DNA of 7,676 nucleotides from Candidatus Zixiibacteriota bacterium (lineage in GTDB: Bacteria > Zixibacteria > MSB-5A5 > GN15 > FEB-12): contig JAUVAR010000114.1 in the NCBI GenBank assembly GCA_030591625.1, positions 1 through 7,676 of the forward strand, given 5' to 3'. Positions 6,117 to 7,676 of the stretch are shown piece by piece. The notes under the pieces are model-generated. The model was not told where the DNA came from, ran no database searches, and saw only the letters and a list, made by a program, of their open reading frames with translations. The stretch's first letter is position 1. Each line of letters opens with the position of its first letter. Made by a program: the position numbers and the translations under genes.

Positions 6117-7307
6117 ATGACAGAATACTTAATAAGTTCACCCGCAGGAATTTTGTCTGTACTTGCTGCAATCGCATCGTTCTTCTTTTTCCTTGAGAAG
6201 AAAACTGAGTTGAAGTTATTTAATTATTTCCCTCCACTAATATTTATCTATCTCGTGCCGGTTCTTTTCTCAAACACCGGAGTAATTCCACCAAAATCAC
6301 CAGTATATGATTTCATGGGCTCAAGTCTGCTCCCGATGTTCCTTACGATCATGCTTTTAAATGTTGATTTGCTCGCTACTGTTCGAGTGATGGGGAAAGG
6401 CATATTTGTAATGTTGTTTGGCACGTTGGGTGTTGTTATCGGCGCACCTATTGCCTTAATGCTGGTGCAGCATGGGCTGGGGCCGGATGCATGGAAAGGA
6501 TTTGGTGCTTTGGCCGGCAGTTGGATCGGTGGAACGGGAAATATGTTGTCAGTTGGACAGATGGTTGATCTCGATGAAAGCTCTTTGGAATTTGGTTATG
6601 CGGTCATTGCAGACAACGCAGTTTATCTGATCTGGTTACCAATCATGCTTGCGTCACGAAATTTTGCCGATTGGTTCCACAAGTTCACGAAGGTTGACTC
6701 ATCAAGATTAGAAAGAATGGAAACTGCGGCCAAAGAATTGGTCGTTGATAAAGGGGAGATGCAGATGAGGCATTTTCTTTATCTTATATTTTTTGGATTT
6801 GCAGTTACTACTTTAGCTACATGGCTTTCTGGAATGATTGAACCGATCAGATCATCATCGGGTGAAGTGATCGTTTCGATGGCCACTTACAAAATTATGT
6901 TCGTTACGATATTCGGAGTAGCGCTTTCATTTACTAAAGCGAGCAAAATCCCTGGTTCTCATGCCTTCTCAATGGCTTTGATATACCTCTTTGTTGCTCG
7001 CATGGGTGCCAAAGCTGACCTTTCCAATATGGATTCATCGGTGTTCTGGTTCGTAGCGGGTGCCTTTGTTTGGATATTTATTCATGGAGCCGTTTTGGTG
7101 GGGGCAGCTAAAATATTCCGAGTTGATGTTCACACGGCAGCAATTGCATCAGCTGCCAATATAGGTGGAGCGGCATCGGCCCCAATTGTGGCAGCATACC
7201 ATAAACCTGCCCTTGTTCCGGTTTCTGTTTTGATGGCGTTAGTCGGATATGCTATCGGAAACCCAGCTGCATATCTTGCAGCTATTTTATGCCGATGGGT
7301 TTCATAA
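6117..7307 (+). CDS. DUF819 family integral membrane protein (YjcL-like)
   Basis: A 396-residue polytopic inner-membrane protein with about ten or eleven hydrophobic segments, for example 8-26, 37-52, 66-83, 93-117, 158-179, 219-239, 257-275, 308-330 and 366-392. A charged cytoplasmic or external loop lies at about 181-218. Two Gly/Ala/Ser-rich segments, GSWIGGTGNM (134-143) and ANIGGAASAP (347-356), lie in corresponding places in the two halves. They resemble the paired re-entrant loops of secondary transporters with inverted repeats. The family is widespread but its transported substrate, if any, is not established to my knowledge, so no substrate is assigned. The ATG is supported by GGAGAG at 6102-6107, nine bases upstream. 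The gene is divergent from the ZFD-winged-helix gene, whose product could bind the shared intergenic region (inference). Length is normal for the family and no lesion was seen. Confidence 0.9.
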   Translation: MTEYLISSPAGILSVLAAIASFFFFLEKKTELKLFNYFPPLIFIYLVPVLFSNTGVIPPKSPVYDFMGSSLLPMFLTIMLLNVDLLATVRVMGKGIFVMLFGTLGVVIGAPIALMLVQHGLGPDAWKGFGALAGSWIGGTGNMLSVGQMVDLDESSLEFGYAVIADNAVYLIWLPIMLASRNFADWFHKFTKVDSSRLERMETAAKELVVDKGEMQMRHFLYLIFFGFAVTTLATWLSGMIEPIRSSSGEVIVSMATYKIMFVTIFGVALSFTKASKIPGSHAFSMALIYLFVARMGAKADLSNMDSSVFWFVAGAFVWIFIHGAVLVGAAKIFRVDVHTAAIASAANIGGAASAPIVAAYHKPALVPVSVLMALVGYAIGNPAAYLAAILCRWVS

Positions 7308-7324
7308 ACAATTTAATATGTCAT

Positions 7325-7347
7325 GAGCAAGTTTAACGAGCTTGCTC
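7325..7347. terminator. Hairpin between convergent genes, possible weak bidirectional terminator
   Basis: GAGCAAG (7325-7331) and CTTGCTC (7341-7347) form a perfect 7-bp stem with a 9-base loop. It lies 17 bases after the DUF819 stop and touches the stop codon of the convergent dockerin-tailed gene. Neither side has a run of T residues, so intrinsic termination would be weak. Position between two convergent stops is the main support. Confidence 0.45.
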
Positions 7348-7676
7348 TATTGACAACATGGTTCATCTCCGTCGATAAAGAGGAAGCTTATTAGTACTGT
7401 GATGTCACCAATATCAATTTCATCATTACAATCGACTGATCCTGACCTGAATGGGTCTGGCGGTAATCCACCTATAAACAGATAATTTATCAAATAGGTC
7501 AGATCGCCGATGTCAGGGGTTGCGCCTGATGCGTCAACATCACCACAGATGAATGTCCCATACTCAAACGTGAATGGCTCACTATAAGCAGAAGCATTTC
7601 CGGTTGAATCGAATGTTCTTACACGCCACCAGAAGGTGTTTCCGTACTCCAGAACTGTGGCCGGGAGAATTTTAAG
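7347..7676 (-). CDS. C-terminal end of a secreted protein with FN3-like segment and dockerin-like tail (partial)
   Basis: The frame is open from the window edge (7676) to a TAG at 7349-7347, giving the last 109 residues of a longer protein. Residues about 1-40 resemble the end of a fibronectin-III-type domain: TFWWRVRTFDSTGNASAYS then EPFTFEYG. Residues 44-109 look like a dockerin. The first repeat is CGDVDASGATPDIGDL followed by TYLINYLFIGG; the second is SVDCNDEIDIGDI followed by TVLISFLFIDG. Acidic residues Asp46, Asp48, Asp55, Asp58 and Asp82, Asn84, Glu86, Asp88, Asp91 could bind calcium, though the loop lengths differ from the classical 12-residue loop. The protein ends DGDEPCCQ. Such tails are frequent on large exported proteins of FCB-type and candidate-phylum genomes without cellulosomes. 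The N-terminal function lies outside the window. Confidence 0.85.
   Translation of the reverse strand, partial: LKILPATVLEYGNTFWWRVRTFDSTGNASAYSEPFTFEYGTFICGDVDASGATPDIGDLTYLINYLFIGGLPPDPFRSGSVDCNDEIDIGDITVLISFLFIDGDEPCCQ

Overview
The window reads as ordinary chromosome of a free-living, moderately AT-rich bacterium (GC by eye in the low 40s percent, not computed). Several features point loosely to the FCB superphylum or a related candidate phylum such as Zixibacteria: a large secreted DUF5117/DUF4953-type zinc metalloprotease, a fibronectin-III plus dockerin-like C-terminus of the kind common on secreted proteins of those groups, and a group III (mixed-substrate) phosphofructokinase. This placement is inference from protein style only. 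No mobile element, CRISPR array, tRNA or rRNA was seen.

Layout. (1) Positions 1-1712, plus strand: the 3' part of a 6-phosphofructokinase gene, then 59 bases later a LOG/TIGR00730-family nucleotide hydrolase-like gene. (2) Positions 1728-5287, minus strand: an NfsA-type nitroreductase, and upstream of it a very large secreted zincin. A strong hairpin with a T-rich tail between them looks like the protease terminator. It ends about a dozen bases before the nitroreductase ribosome binding site. (3) Positions 5502-6011, minus strand: a small protein that joins a RelA/SpoT-type zinc-finger (ZFD/RIS) domain to a winged-helix DNA-binding domain. (4) Positions 6117-7307, plus strand: a DUF819 multi-spanning membrane protein, divergent from the previous gene across about 105 bases. 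(5) Positions 7347-7676, minus strand: the C-terminal end of a secreted protein with an FN3-like segment and a dockerin-like tail, cut by the window edge and convergent with the DUF819 gene.

Functionally the genes do not form one obvious pathway. The phosphofructokinase and LOG protein are housekeeping metabolism, the nitroreductase is a flavin reductase, and the zincin and dockerin-tailed protein belong to the extracellular protein set. The item most worth a second look is the ZFD-winged-helix protein. It carries the ribosome-contacting module of stringent-response enzymes without any (p)ppGpp synthetase or hydrolase domain, and attaches it to what looks like a transcription-factor fold.

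Two start sites were moved from the longest reading frame. The zincin most likely starts at a GTG at 5287, because its ribosome binding site lies inside the longer frame. The nitroreductase most likely starts at the ATG at 2504.
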